DNA from: Bactrocera neohumeralis
Taxonomy: Eukaryota; Arthropoda; Insecta; Diptera; Tephritidae
DNA: 64,000 nucleotides
Assembly (NCBI RefSeq): GCF_024586455.1
Contig: NC_065921.1
Span: 67,767,528 to 67,831,527, forward strand
Reading direction: 5' to 3'
A program made the translations under genes and the position numbers. The notes beneath the pieces were generated by a model that was given only the letters and a program-made list of their open reading frames with translations, had not been told where the DNA came from and did not search any database. This document shows, piece after piece, positions 44,480 through 55,604 of this stretch (position 1 is the stretch's first letter; the number at the start of each line of letters is the position of its first letter).

Positions 44480-45700
44480 TTTTTACTTATATTGTAGGGT
44501 GAAAATGTTTCGGTGCTGCCACAAATATATTTTTTCAAGCAATCTTACTGCTTTCACTTTGTCTACAATTCACTTTGTAGCTGCCACATACCGCTGCCTT
44601 CCACTTGCCGTCCCTTCACTATTGTTATTACTACGCATTTTCCACGCCGCTTTGTTTATTTATTTGCTTTACCTCACCTTACCTCAATCACAAATCTGTC
44701 CTTTGCTGCAACTCCTTGGCCGTCTTAGCCGTTATAAATTTGCTTTCACTTTACGCCACACAATCAGTTTCAGGCAGACAGCAATCATTGTCGCTTTCAC
44801 GCTACCTTACTCACACGCGCTCCGAGCGAGCGGCTTCAAGGCAGCTTAACCGTATGCTATCCACTTAAATGCTTATCTTCCTCTATAGTTGTGTGTATAT
44901 AAAGTGAAGATTTGCTTTCTTTGTAAAGGTTCGTCGTCTGAGCGTTTCTTTTCGCAACTGCAGCTGCATGAGAGCAGTGCTGGGCATGCAGAGTAAGACC
45001 TGGCCTAAGAGGTGGAGCATCGGGGTGTCAATTGCACGGTACAAACTTCCTACTTGCGCCATGCCACTTTCCGCAGCAGTTTTCATTACCTTTGTGCATC
45101 TATTCGTTCTTTTTCTTCAATTGCAGCTTCACATGTTTCCTTCCCTGCACTGTAGCCTCTTCAACTCTACTCTCTCTCCACCGTTAACTCGTTATGTTTA
45201 CGCTGTACTTCACTTTTCCTTCAAGTGGTCGGTTCCTTCACCCATTTCAACCCGTCTCAAAGTTGTAAGCAACATTCGCTTCACACTTCGTGCTCCTCGT
45301 GGGCAAACGACGTCCATACAATCAACCGAAAGAGGAAGTTGTCAACCGTCTTTGCAAAATACAATATAAGTGACCATTCTTCATCTCGGCAAAATTGCAT
45401 TTCCACTGTCCGAACGAGCTCAAGTATTGTATATGATTTCCTTTGGCCGCTTTTCAAGGATTTTAATGGAAAGCCACTTCGACTTTGATTATTTCGCAAA
45501 GACATACACAGTTATGAGGGTACTTATATACTATAGCATACAACCACACATACATACGTAAATAAGAGCACACCTACTCAAATCTTTGCCACTCCACATA
45601 TATCATCCATGCTTCTCTTTTGTCTTTAACTACTCATCCTCAACTCATCTCACAATCAACTTAACTCTCATATGTCTTTTTAGTTGTAATATTACTCGTT
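44480..45700. other. Strongly pyrimidine-skewed stretch, unassigned
   Basis: For more than 1 kb the plus strand has far more C than G; for example, the 60 bases from 45601 have about twenty C and two G. Because purine-rich stop codons are scarce, several overlapping frames are open (44499-44868, 44968-45505) without resembling any protein. The cause (transcription-linked asymmetry, an old simple-repeat origin or an unknown element) is unclear. Confidence 0.45.
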
Positions 45701-46479
45701 CAAGCGCTCAGCTGCTTTGTCTTTACTTAACTTAACTTAGTCTAGCTTACATGCATGTGCAACATGCACTTGCTTAAGTAGAAACTTAAGTATGCTTTCA
45801 AGCATTTGCCAACAAACAAATGTATTTAACTTTGGTTATGAAAAGTTTTGCAAGCACTTAGCTTTTACAGGTGAGCGTACACAAAGCAAGTGAGCCAGTC
45901 AGCTGATAGGCAACTCTGCGTTGTTGAGTGAGTGAGTTATTGAGTGAATACTGTGCGTATTGAGTTCAAGCTAAACACAATTGAGATTTGATATTGTAAT
46001 GGAATTGCTGTGATAACAAAATTTTTTGAAATTTTACTAAGTGTATTTAGTAAACTATGCAGTCATAAGTGAACTTCATCAGATATCACAAAGGACCAAA
46101 CAGGTCTATGGCTGTCTTATTGGGCCACCAGATTAACCTAATCTAACCTTGTAAATTATGTATTCATAAGTGAACACAATTGATCATTTTTGTGCAATCT
46201 GAGTTCACAGTGAATCTCTTGAGTACCAAATCTTACGATTTCCTTAAAGAAATGAATGGCGAAGACTACAAAATATCGCAATCTCCTTGTGAACTCAAAA
46301 TAAAATACACACCATGAAGTTAATTTGTTCCCCGTGGCTCGAACAAATATATAGTATGTATCTATAGCCACATGCCACAAACAAGATTAAATCGTTTTAT
46401 ATCGATCTTGGACATTTGTGTCAACATTAACCCAACAAAATATTTGTAGAGATCTGTTTGCATCCAAAATTTATTCTCA

Positions 46480-47500
46480 ATTGAAAATGTCACTTTTTGA
46501 GCCGAATTCTCGACATTTGCGGGAAATTTTGCTTTTCTTTTTTAATTCCAAGAATAGTGCGGCTGAGGCTCATCGAATGCTTTCGGATACATATGGTGAG
46601 GCTGTCCTAAGAATGGTGATTATGAAGTCGAATACCGGCATGCTGGAGGAAGGGCGAAGATTTTCGAAGATGCTGAATTGGAAGCATTACTCGACCAAGA
46701 TGTGTTTCAAACCCAGGAGGAATTGGCCGAATCGTTGCAAGTGACACAGCAAGCCGTATCAAAACGCCTCAAAGTCATGTGGATGATTCAGAAATAAGGA
46801 AACTCGGATCCTTACGACTTGACGTTACGAGATGTCGAACGGCGCTTCTTTACATGCGAACAGCTGCTTCAAAGGCACAACCGAAAGGGATTTTTACATC
46901 GCATTGTAACTGGCGACGAAAAATGGGTCCACTACGATAATCCTAAGCGAAGAAAGTCATGGGGAAAGCCTGGACATGCCTCCACGTCGACGGCAAAACC
47001 GAACATTCACGGCGCCAAGGTCATGCTCTGCATTTGGTGGGACCAGCTGGGGGTGATATATTATGAGCTGCTAAAGCCAAGTGAAACCATCACAGGAGAT
47101 CGATACCGAACGCAATTGATGCGTTTGAGCCGAGCACTAAAAGAAAAACGGCCACAGTACGAGGAAAGACACGATAAAGTCATTCACCAGCATGACAATG
47201 CTCGACCTCACGTCGCAAAGGTGGTCAAAAAATATTTGGAGACGCTGAAATGGGAGATCTTACCCCACCCGCCGTATTCTCCAGACGTTGCGCCATCTGA
47301 CTACCACTTGTTCCGATCGATGGCACACGGTCTAGCTAACGAGCATTTCAGTTCTTATGAAGAAGTCAAAAATTAGATTGATACTTGGATCGTCTTGAAA
47401 GATGAGGAGTTCTTTCGTTACGGAATACGCATGCTGCCAGAAAGATAGTCAAAAGTAGTAGCTAGCGACGGCCAATATTTTGAATAACATTTTTGTAACC
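46480..47500 (+). mobile_element. Mariner transposon with DD34D transposase, two disabling breaks
   Basis: From 46487 the frame reads MSLFEPNSRHLREILLFFFN, SKNSAAEAHRMLSDTYGEAV (HTH region), then a frameshift near 46600-46640. In a second frame it reads FEDAELEALLDQD, EELAESLQVTQQAVSKRLK, then a stop near 46796, then the open frame 46819-47376. It ends with a C-terminal remnant after a premature stop at 47374 (LDTWIVLKDEEFFRYGI-like) and AATAAA near 47510. The 3' boundary may be near 47560 (GTTGTAGACCAA then TA), but no matching left repeat was found. Confidence 0.8.
46819..47376 (+). CDS. Mariner transposase catalytic domain
   Basis: A 185-residue open frame with all three catalytic acids: VTGDEKWVHYD (Asp 33), HQHDNARPHVA (Asp 126) and PYSPDVAPSDYHLF (Asp 161). 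Exactly 34 residues separate the second and third Asp, which defines mariner DD34D. WVPHDL-like remains at the start read YDLTLRDVERRF. The frame is cut off at the N-terminal side by a stop at about 46796 and at the C-terminal side at 47374, where EEVKN-stop replaces the last 20-30 residues of the family. Catalytically it looks intact; as a whole enzyme it is not. Confidence 0.85.
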   Translation: MTLRDVERRFFTCEQLLQRHNRKGFLHRIVTGDEKWVHYDNPKRRKSWGKPGHASTSTAKPNIHGAKVMLCIWWDQLGVIYYELLKPSETITGDRYRTQLMRLSRALKEKRPQYEERHDKVIHQHDNARPHVAKVVKKYLETLKWEILPHPPYSPDVAPSDYHLFRSMAHGLANEHFSSYEEVKN

Positions 47501-47784
47501 GTTTTTATACAATAAAGTCTTAAATTTACAAAAAAACGGCGGAAACAAAGTTGTAGACCAATAGCTAAAAAAATTTTCTGAACTCATGGAGGCAAAGTCG
47601 TTACATATCTAAGTATTGATTCTAATCTCCGGCATTGGCCATGGAAACTAACATAATCTATTAATAGCTCGAAAATGAAAGTTCGAATAAGAATGCAAGA
47701 CAATGTCGATATCATTGAACTTTTGTGTAATTTAGTGTAATATCACCACTCATCAGATCCATGTCTCTGTACCATATAGCCAAA

Positions 47785-48060
47785 ACCAATGGTTTCGTTT
47801 GCAGCTGTACGTAAGGAGCTTGAAATACCGTCCCACAGTTATTCTGTTTCGAGGTTGCTTTTTTTCATTGGCTGTGTTTATACGTTGCGGGTCCCAAATC
47901 TAGCGCATTACCTAGAAAAGGGGTGTTTTGCCTTCTCACTTTAGTTCGCCTTCAAACAGCTGTTTTTGAACCACACAGAGGATCTAGCTGTTTGAGGCAT
48001 ATACTATATAAAAAATTCGTTTCTGGCCACTCCCAAAAGAATAGCGCTTAGAGAAATATC
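47785..48060 (-). mobile_element. RTE-like copy: 5' UTR joined to end of endonuclease
   Basis: The complement of 47870-48060 matches the 5' UTR of the long copy (26410-26610), for example ACGT(G/T)GCGGGTCCCAA and CCCAGAGGAT/CACAGAGGAT. The sequence then jumps to TACGTAAGGAGCTTGAAATA and CCGTCCCACAGTT (as 27560-27610), ending in the SETLGFRK region. About 0.95 kb, nearly the whole endonuclease, is missing. It is strongly diverged and thus old. Confidence 0.75.
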
Positions 48061-50285
48061 ATAATGTAATGTCACTGATGAAAAGTTCAAAGCACAAAGT
48101 TTCGAAACTATGCTGTGATCAACGGGAATTGAGGTTTTATGATCAGTTCCTTTCAATCGGTTACCAAATTATTTTGAAGAATTTTAACTATTCTGACTTC
48201 ATATGACTTTGGTTCTCTAACTAATCTGTGTTTCAGGATAAAACTCTTTTAAGGCGAAACGTAAATGATAAATAGGCATCAGATATAATAAATCGAGATT
48301 AAATGGTTTAGCATAAATATATATAGACAGCGTTAAATATAAGATGAGATGGAGATTTTTGGTATTTAGTTTAGATAAAGTAGTAAGCTTTCTTGTATAC
48401 ATATCATTAGTAAAGAATATAAATCAGAAGGAGGAGATGGAATGACAGTTATATTTGATTTGTCTTTAACTGACTGTCGTTGCCTAGTAATAAATTTACT
48501 TACTTAAGAATAGTTACCAGATAATTTGTCTACCAAAAAATCTTTAACTTTACATTTGTGGCCACGAAACTTGTTTGTGTTTTATGGATATAAATATGTA
48601 ATCAGAATATAACCGAATTTTAACCAAAACTGAGCTTCGAAGAATTCACACATTTTCACAATACGATCTTACTATAATCGAATGCTCATCTTACTTAATT
48701 ATTTTTATAATTCACATAATTCGCTTACATCAGCTACAGACATCACGCCGCGCAACCAACCACCTTTTATTATGCGCTCTCAGCGCCTCTCAGCGTTCCA
48801 TTAGCGCCATAAATTCAACGCATACTTAAGATTGCATTTATATGCGCGCCTGACTATCTTTTTGTTTTTGCAACTATAAATTACAATTTACATTGACATG
48901 TGCTCTATGGGTTTTTACGACTGTAAGCCGAAAAGTATGCACTGCCAAATAACAAACGAGAGGCAACAAGGGTGCAAGGCGGCAGCTTGTGGCTTTTTGC
49001 CGCTTACTTTTCTGGTACTTATAAAAAATTTAAGTGCACTTGCAAGTGTCAGCACAAAAGATGAAGAATGAATAGCAAAAACAGCGTCGACACAATAAAG
49101 CATTGCATATGCAAAGGCGTTACAAAAGACAATAACAGTTGTTTACAAGCGCCGAAAAGAATCGTGGCAATGTGCTGCTCGTGGGTAATGCATATTCATA
49201 AAATATAAGCGTTGAAAATTGTTATGAAAGGAAAATATTTCGCCGGCGACATGTGAGTGCGCTGTTAGTCTACCTTTAGGGGTGGCGGTGGTGAATGCGC
49301 CCGCTTGTATGCTATGAAAAGAAAAGAAACTGAAAAGGCAATTGAAAGATTGGAGGTTAAGGGGGATAATTTCACTTTCTTTATTATTATTATTGTTATT
49401 TGATTTTTTTTTCTTCTCGTCTGCTTAGCCATTTTGCCGGAAGCAAGTGCATTTTTCAATGGGCGTGACCGCGAAAAATGTTAACATTTGTTTTGCAAAG
49501 CAATACCTGCTGCTTGCGCACACGATATCATTTTACAAAGCCGCATAATTACAAAGCGGAAAATTCAGAAAATTATCAGACTGTCATTACCTAGAGCTAT
49601 CATTCAATTATTTGTTTGAGTTGCAGGCAGGGAGGAAAATCCTTTGAACTCGCTTAGCTTTGCAATGTCAATTGGCGTTTAGCTATGGTTTGACTAGCAT
49701 TTCAAGACTTTAAGGTGTATGAAACACTTTAAGGGTTGAAATTTTCGGAAGCACACAGAATCAGCGTGGAAAGATGCTATAAGGGAGGAAATATAAAGAA
49801 TGCTATATTAAAATGAAATTTTTCAAAAAGAATATATATAACAAGTAAGAATGACCTAAATAAGTTCGTGTGAAACTCTTGCAACCTGCAAAAATATAAA
49901 CCGGGAATATGCCTTCAGGTGCTGGCCAACTTTGGATTAAGTATTGGCTTTAGTATTGACCAGATTTTATTCTATTTTTGCGGGTACTACATACTATTAA
50001 TGTGTCTAATACTAAAACACTATCAAAGAAAATAATAATAATTCCGTTTTTACTACTTATACCGGAGCTAGTTACTTAAACTGATATACATATTTATACT
50101 CCTCCCACATGTTCCTACAGAGTGTAATAGTTTTGCTGACCTTAAGGTTTGTTTACTGTGAGCAAAAAATAGTAAGAAAACCCATTCGACATTATTTTTT
50201 TCTGGGTTGGTATGACTATCTGTACCAAATGTTACATCAAAATAATCATTAGCGATTAGTCTACGTTTGTCAAATATTTTTAATT
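48061..50285. other. AT-rich spacer, no gene recognised
   Basis: No transposon or gene motif seen. An (ATT/TTA)n run is near 49381. Isolated short frames only. Confidence 0.4.
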
Positions 50286-50289
50286 GGTA

Positions 50290-51180
50290 AAAATTATTCA
50301 AGGAGGGTCTAGAACGCGTTGACGACGAACCACGTTCAGGACGGCCATCCACATCGACTGATGATCAAGACGTCAATAAAATAAAGGAATTGATGCTTAA
50401 GATACGACGTTTAATAATCAGAGATGTAATTGACATTCTTTGAATATCGGAAGGATCAGTGAAAACAATTTTGAAAGATCATTTGGGCCTAAGAAAACTG
50501 AAAACACGATTGGTTCCAAAATCACTAAATTTTTTCGAAAAATTACACCACGTTAACGTTTATGGAGCAATGCTACCAGGATGTCACGAAAGTTATTATT
50601 ACTGTCGTTGAGTCTTGACTCTATGCTTATATCCATGAAACAGTAAGTCAAGGTTATGTGGACAATTCTCTTCGATTATCGAGGTGTAGTGCATTCCGAA
50701 TTCCTTCCGACCGGCTAAACTGTCAGCAAGGAATACCACTTGAGTGTTATGCGTCATTTTCATCAAGCTATCCGTAAAAGGAGGACGGAATTAAGGCCGA
50801 ACAATCCTTGGTTTTTGCACCACGATGATGACCGTCGCATATTGCGTTGATTATGCGTAATTTTTTTCAACTAATATCGTGCCACAACAACCGTATTCGC
50901 CTGATTTACCTTCGTGTAACTTCTGGCTATTCAGCGAACTCAAACGACAGCTCCGGGGAAACCGTTTTGCGCATTAAAGGCTATTCCGGAAATTCGCTGT
51001 AACAGCTGTTTCTAGGACTGGAAGAAACCTTGGCACAAGTGTATTGTGGCCAAGGGCTAACCCAAACGACAGCTCCGGGGAAATCATTTTGGCCATTAAA
51101 GGCTATTCCGGAAATTCGCTGTAACAGCTGTTTTTAGGATTGGAAGAAACCTTGGCACAAGTGTATTGTTGCCAAGGGGT
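50290..51180 (+). mobile_element. SETMAR-like mariner pseudogene with internal tandem duplication
   Basis: Plus strand order: RVDDEPRSGRPSTSTDDQDV, KIKELMLKIRRLIIRDVIDI, then SVKTILKDHLGLRKLKTRLV, KSLNFFEKLHHVNV, AMLPGCHES. The first Asp block is destroyed (ITGDESW reads ITVVES then stop). Remains of the second sheet follow, then LHHDDDRRI for HHDNAPSH, PQQPYSPDLPSCNFWLFSEL for the third Asp block (Asp changed to Asn), and LKRQLRGNRF. The C-terminal part is present twice in tandem. It shares the linker GAACGCGTTGACGACGAACC with the copy at 57.6 kb. Confidence 0.8.
50941..51178 (+). repeat. Tandem duplication, 122-bp unit, two copies
   Basis: CAAACGACAGCTCCGGGGAA starts both units (50941 and 51063). 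They differ at about nine positions by eye. The unit covers the mariner C-terminal coding block, so the duplication happened in a dead copy or was never selected against. Confidence 0.85.
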
Positions 51181-52070
51181 ATTACTTTAAGAAGGACGAC
51201 ATAGGATAACTCCTTATAGGATAATCTAGAGTGATAAAAATTACGTGTTTCAGCTAAAACCTTTACTTAGAACTTGGACGAAGGAAAAAAAATGACAACT
51301 GGATTTTTGCCAGCCATTTTAACAAAAAATAAAAATTACAGTGAAAATTTTGCGACATTTTTTCAAATAGTTGTAATCGACAAAAATCCTTCGCCCAAAT
51401 CTTTAAGAATGCAACTCAAAGGCCTGTGTAAAATTCTTGATTAGCGATTGAGTAGTCCTCGAGAAATCTTGCCAACAGATTTCATAAACACCGTTTCGAG
51501 TAAAACGTGTTTAAAGTCAGCGCACCAAGCCTAGCTAGCCTCGAGCGCACAAATTCTCAAGGTTGTATCTCCGAAACTATTACAGGGATCAACTTGAAAA
51601 TTTAAGAAAATAATCTGGAGGAGATTTGCAATACACAAATCAATAAATAATAATATAACGGGATAAAGTTTTGCTAAAAAAGTGTTTGTGAAGTGGGTCA
51701 CTTTATGACCAAAAATTATTCAAATCGGACGAAAACTGTTCAAGGTACTATGTACCGCATACCTTAACCCCAGTATATATAGCTGACTTTTGACCGAAAA
51801 TATGGGTCAATGTGTGAGATACTTAATTGAAATTCAGGGAGAACGCTTTCCTGATAGTAGTTTGTTAAAAGTGTATGAAGCATTTTAATAATAAATAATA
51901 ATAAACCCTCCCTGCATTTAGAGGTAAATGTTAGTTATGTTAAAAAATTTTTTTTACCAAATAATTATTTATGGAAACTGTTTACATAATTTAAGCCCAA
52001 CAGTGTAAGTTTTAGAAACTTAGTAGCTAATATATTACTGCTTTGGACCATTATTAGTAAAGATAGTTAG
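51181..52070. other. Spacer with dispersed-repeat fragment
   Basis: At about 51709 lies ACCAAAAATTATTCAAATCG, as near 11049 with one change. No coding motif. Probably non-coding remains of a DNA transposon. Confidence 0.4.
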
Positions 52071-52074
52071 ATAG

Positions 52075-52460
52075 AACCTTGCTCATCAAAACACAGTCAG
52101 ATCCTTTCTCTGAAGACGTGTTCGGTTCGCTCGGCAGGAGGAGTGTTTCGCCTGGTTACTAGGACTGTTTTGCAGTTTCGGCAGGTACTTTTGCCAGTTA
52201 TATGTCACTTCTGTGTTTACCATTGGTATTTCAAGATCTTTATATATATTCTCATGGCGCTTGTAGCACGGTGCACCTTTTAAGTGTCGAAGCGTTTTTG
52301 ATTGTAATTACGGTATTTTGTGGTTAATAGTTGCGCAGGCAGAGCCTCATAATTGTATGTCATACATGCATATTGGCTTTATGACTGAATTGTATAGAAG
52401 GATTTTAAGGTCTAAGCAAAGGTTTTGTTTTTTCCCAATAACCAATTAGGCTAACGGTTT
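52075..52460 (-). mobile_element. Jockey-like retrotransposon, RT C-terminal end
   Basis: The minus strand reads DLKILLYNSVIKPICMYDIQ L (about 52400), then LQSKTLRHLKGAPCYKRHEN IYKDLEIP (about 52300-52230) and ends RTRLQRKDLTVF with a stop near 52090. This follows the jockey-type order: LYNSVLKPIWTYGIQLWG, IQxKxLRxIxxAPWYxxNxxIHxDLxIP, RLxRxxPxDL. The palm is missing. A different copy from the one at 61.5-63.6 kb. Confidence 0.7.
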
Positions 52461-53366
52461 TAAGTGTGAAGTGCTGTATTTCAGCAGAAATGTGGCTCTT
52501 AATAAAATTAAGGAGCATGTTTTGCTCATTGTTTAGACATAATACGTATATTCCACCAATTTTTCGAAAACTCCTTTATTACCGATAAAGTAACTAGTGT
52601 GTTTTTGTACTCCACCGAAAGATTTTAATTTATTTCGTAGTGATATCTAGTAAGTGGTAAATAAATATTTATTTTGATATTAAAATTTTCAAAGTGAACC
52701 AATTGGTTAGAAAAGAAACGGATAAAAACAAAGATCCTATATTATTGAAGAATTATTTTCATTACCCTCAAAAAATTTAAATGAAAAACGGAAAAAACGA
52801 TGTACTTATAATTTACTATAAATAAAAGACATTCTTTCGCAATGATTTCGGAGATGAAATTTATGATATTGAGGTCGATCTTTTGGTAATCCAAAGCAAT
52901 ACGAGCGCCAACTATAAGAAAAGTTTCCATATCGAGAGTAGTGATTATGAAAATCTTGATAAAAATAATGGAGATAAATTGAGCAACGAAAGCGAAGACA
53001 TAATATACAAAAACGAATATTTATACGGTCCACTTCTTGATTCTGAAGAGAATAATTATTATGCTAGAAGAAAACTCATGTAAGAGAAGATAAACCGTGC
53101 CTTTTTACTATTGATTGGCCATCTTATATTAGAGTATATCAGAATTTCCGAAGACAGTTGGTATTTAATGGAAGAAGTGGATACTTTCAAAGGATAAAAT
53201 GAAAGCTTTTATCAAAATAATGAATATGTAACACGAAGTTTTTATGGAGGAAAAAGCTAGGTTTTGTATTTTTTATGACTATGAGTGAGCATGTTTAAAC
53301 AGAAATTTAACATTTTGTTCGTTTCGAAATGAAAGGATCCACGACTGCAAACTGATAAATTTGCAT
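52461..53366. other. AT-rich spacer with an unassigned acidic ORF
   Basis: The plus-strand frame at 52883-53083 reads HIESSDYENLDKNNGDKLSN and ESEDIIYKNEYLYGPLL. It is rich in Asp, Glu and Asn, has no recognised domain and is opposed by open frames on the minus strand. It is possibly the acidic start of a transposase. Confidence 0.3.
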
Positions 53367-53367
53367 T

Positions 53368-54024
53368 ATACTATGTTTGGACCGACAAGGAAAACATGTT
53401 TTCGTGGGAAAAACTGGTTTTCGCACGAAAACTTGTGTTTTCGTCCATGTAAAATCTGTCAAACGAAAACACAGTTTTCGCTGAAAACTACTTGAAAACT
53501 TACATTCCACTCATTATAATCGGTACCTGCTCTAGTTTAATCGATTTTATTGGAAGACATATTTTGCCGGCTCTAGATTGTCACTTGATATTTGTTTGCA
53601 TTCCATATACAAATACAGCTGTCGGTTGATACTCCCATATTAGGGGGATTCTCCTGCTCTTGCAAAACCTTGCACGGTGCAGAAATTGCAGAATTCTCCT
53701 CTTGGTGCAACGGCACAACAACAAACACACGCAGAAAATTATTTGCAATGGCTATAAATATGTCAGACCAAACCCCACGTTTATTTTCGTGCCGTCATAT
53801 ATCACTCATTCTGCAATGGGTGCTCTCTTGGCCTTGCATATTTCGGTGTAGGATTTTTGCATTTTGCATCATCGTGCAATCTTGCAAGAGCAAGAGAATG
53901 CCGCTATTAATAGTTGTCAGTGAAAACTCATCGAAAACACACATTGTCGGTCCGAGCGATTTAGATTCCACAACAAACAAATGTGTTGTTAAAAAAGTTT
54001 TCAATGTCGGTCCGAACATAGTAT
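53368..54024. mobile_element. Foldback-type MITE with nested inverted repeats
   Basis: The left end ATACTATGTTTGGACCGACA and the complement of the right end ATACTATGTTCGGACCGACA continue to a shared GAAAAC. Over 28 bp only three positions differ. A second inner copy of the right-end motif (ATTGTCGGTCCGA) is at 53943. Inside, about 53655-53700 and 53855-53907 form another inverted pair around TTCTC(C/T)TGCTCTTGCAA. Many CGAAAAC/GTTTTCG units cluster near the left end. No transposase. The open frame at 53592-54032 spans these palindromes and is not credible as a gene. Superfamily undetermined. Confidence 0.7.
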
Positions 54025-55350
54025 TAGTCTGAACTGTTTGGAATAAATTTATTATCAACAGACAAACCAACAGCATATATTACAGTAGCTGAACGATTGT
54101 TTCCAACGAAAGCCAGTTATAGGTTTACACAATATAAGCCAAACAACCAGGCAAGTTTGAGATAAAATTATCGCTGGCTTCTGAAGTTGAAGCGGAGTGT
54201 TCTTCTAATTTATTTATTATCCTATTTGTAGTGTTGAGACTACTTGACCCTTATACTCTGAAAGTTGGACTATAACAGCCGATAACTTTTTTGCCAGTGT
54301 TTCTTCTTTAACTTCTAAATCATTAGCCAAACTCACTACGTTGTTTGGTACCGTATATTCTAACAAATGGGGCCTACAATAAATTTGCAAGGATAAGAAA
54401 AATAGTATGGCTAGTACTGAGTACTGAGCACAAAGGCGTCATTATTGTTACCGACACCAAGAAACTGTGTTTTTTCATAATAAAACAAAAATTGGCGCCA
54501 TCGCCACAGATCAAATGGCATGAAAATATAGTGTTAAATCTGAATGAAGAATATGGCTACTGCAAGTATTTTTTAAAAATTTAGATATTTTCGGAAAAAA
54601 TTCGTGAAATTTTTATAAAAATGCAACCGCAAAGATTATTTCAAGGCAGGATCTTTTGTTTCATTTGGCTGCAGAACTTACTTTTGATTACTAATCATCA
54701 AGTCAAAAGGCTGACTGAGCAACAACCTATCTTCCGAAAACACTTCGCGCAATATTTCGAATAAAAACTATGCTAGGCTCAGCTTGGATAATAAGCATAT
54801 GGAGAATAGAAATCTGGGAGTCTGAAACGTTGGGTACAGCTTTAGTTTAAGCTCAATTTGGACAAAAAGAATTTGAAGCGTAGAACTCGATGAACCTGGA
54901 ATGTTCGACTCAAGCTCTCCTGTTCTGGTAGGTGATGATCTAATTATATCATCTTTAGCTTTTATTACTTCTACAGCTGTAAGAGTTATTGAGTAACCCC
55001 CCTAAAGCAAACTGAGTGAGTAAACAAGAGACATTTCAGTATTTCAAAAACATCACCTCTTCTTCAGAAAGTATCTCAAGACATTTGTTTTACTGTTCTC
55101 CTTGCTTGATTTTCAGCTACATCAAATGACCTGCTGCCTAATACATAAGAATGCTGCTTAATACATAGGAATGTGGCAAAGTTAAAGGACTGTAATGCAT
55201 GCCACAGTAACACTCAAAACAGCTTATAACTAAAAATATCGTTTACTAACAATGTAGAGAGATAGAAGTGTGGAAGTGGAAATTTTTATATAAAAAATAG
55301 TATTTATATACAAACATGTTGTTTTACCAAAACCTCTAAGAACCCATTTC
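54025..55350. other. Spacer, no gene recognised
   Basis: One 79-codon plus-strand frame at 54345-54584 has no family match. Nothing else is seen. Confidence 0.35.
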
Positions 55351-55352
55351 AG

Positions 55353-55604
55353 TTGCGTCTAAGGCTTGCTAACAACCTATTCAAAATATACTCACCACTA
55401 GCCAGACCCCAGATCCAAAAACAAAATCAAGCAAGTGTAAAACCTTCGTCCTCCCACTCTTTCCCATCACATACGACCGTCCGAATATGTCAGCCAGTCA
55501 ATGCATCAACCATCAATGGACTGCCTAACTTGCGCCGGTTTGGCCTGCCACAGCCCTTTGGACGGCCCAACGAAATGCCAATATACAACAATATGACATA
55601 CTAA
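55353..55604 (+). other. Candidate 3' coding exon, unassigned
   Basis: A frame stays open from immediately after AACCCATTTCAG (a plausible splice acceptor ending at 55352) to a stop at 55602. It reads LRLANNLFKIYSPLARPQIQ, then KQNQASVKPSSSHSFPS, and ends LRRFGLPQPFGRPNEMPIYN NMTY. Pro- and aromatic-rich C-terminus, no transposon similarity, and AATAAA at about 55757 some 150 bases on. No domain recognised. The acceptor lacks a strong pyrimidine tract, so this remains a guess. Confidence 0.3.

Noticed and set aside
44968..45369. 133-codon plus-strand frame
   Set aside because: It lies in the pyrimidine-skewed stretch, where several overlapping frames are open because G is rare.
53592..54032. 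146-codon plus-strand frame
   Set aside because: It runs through the inverted repeats of the foldback MITE and has no protein resemblance.
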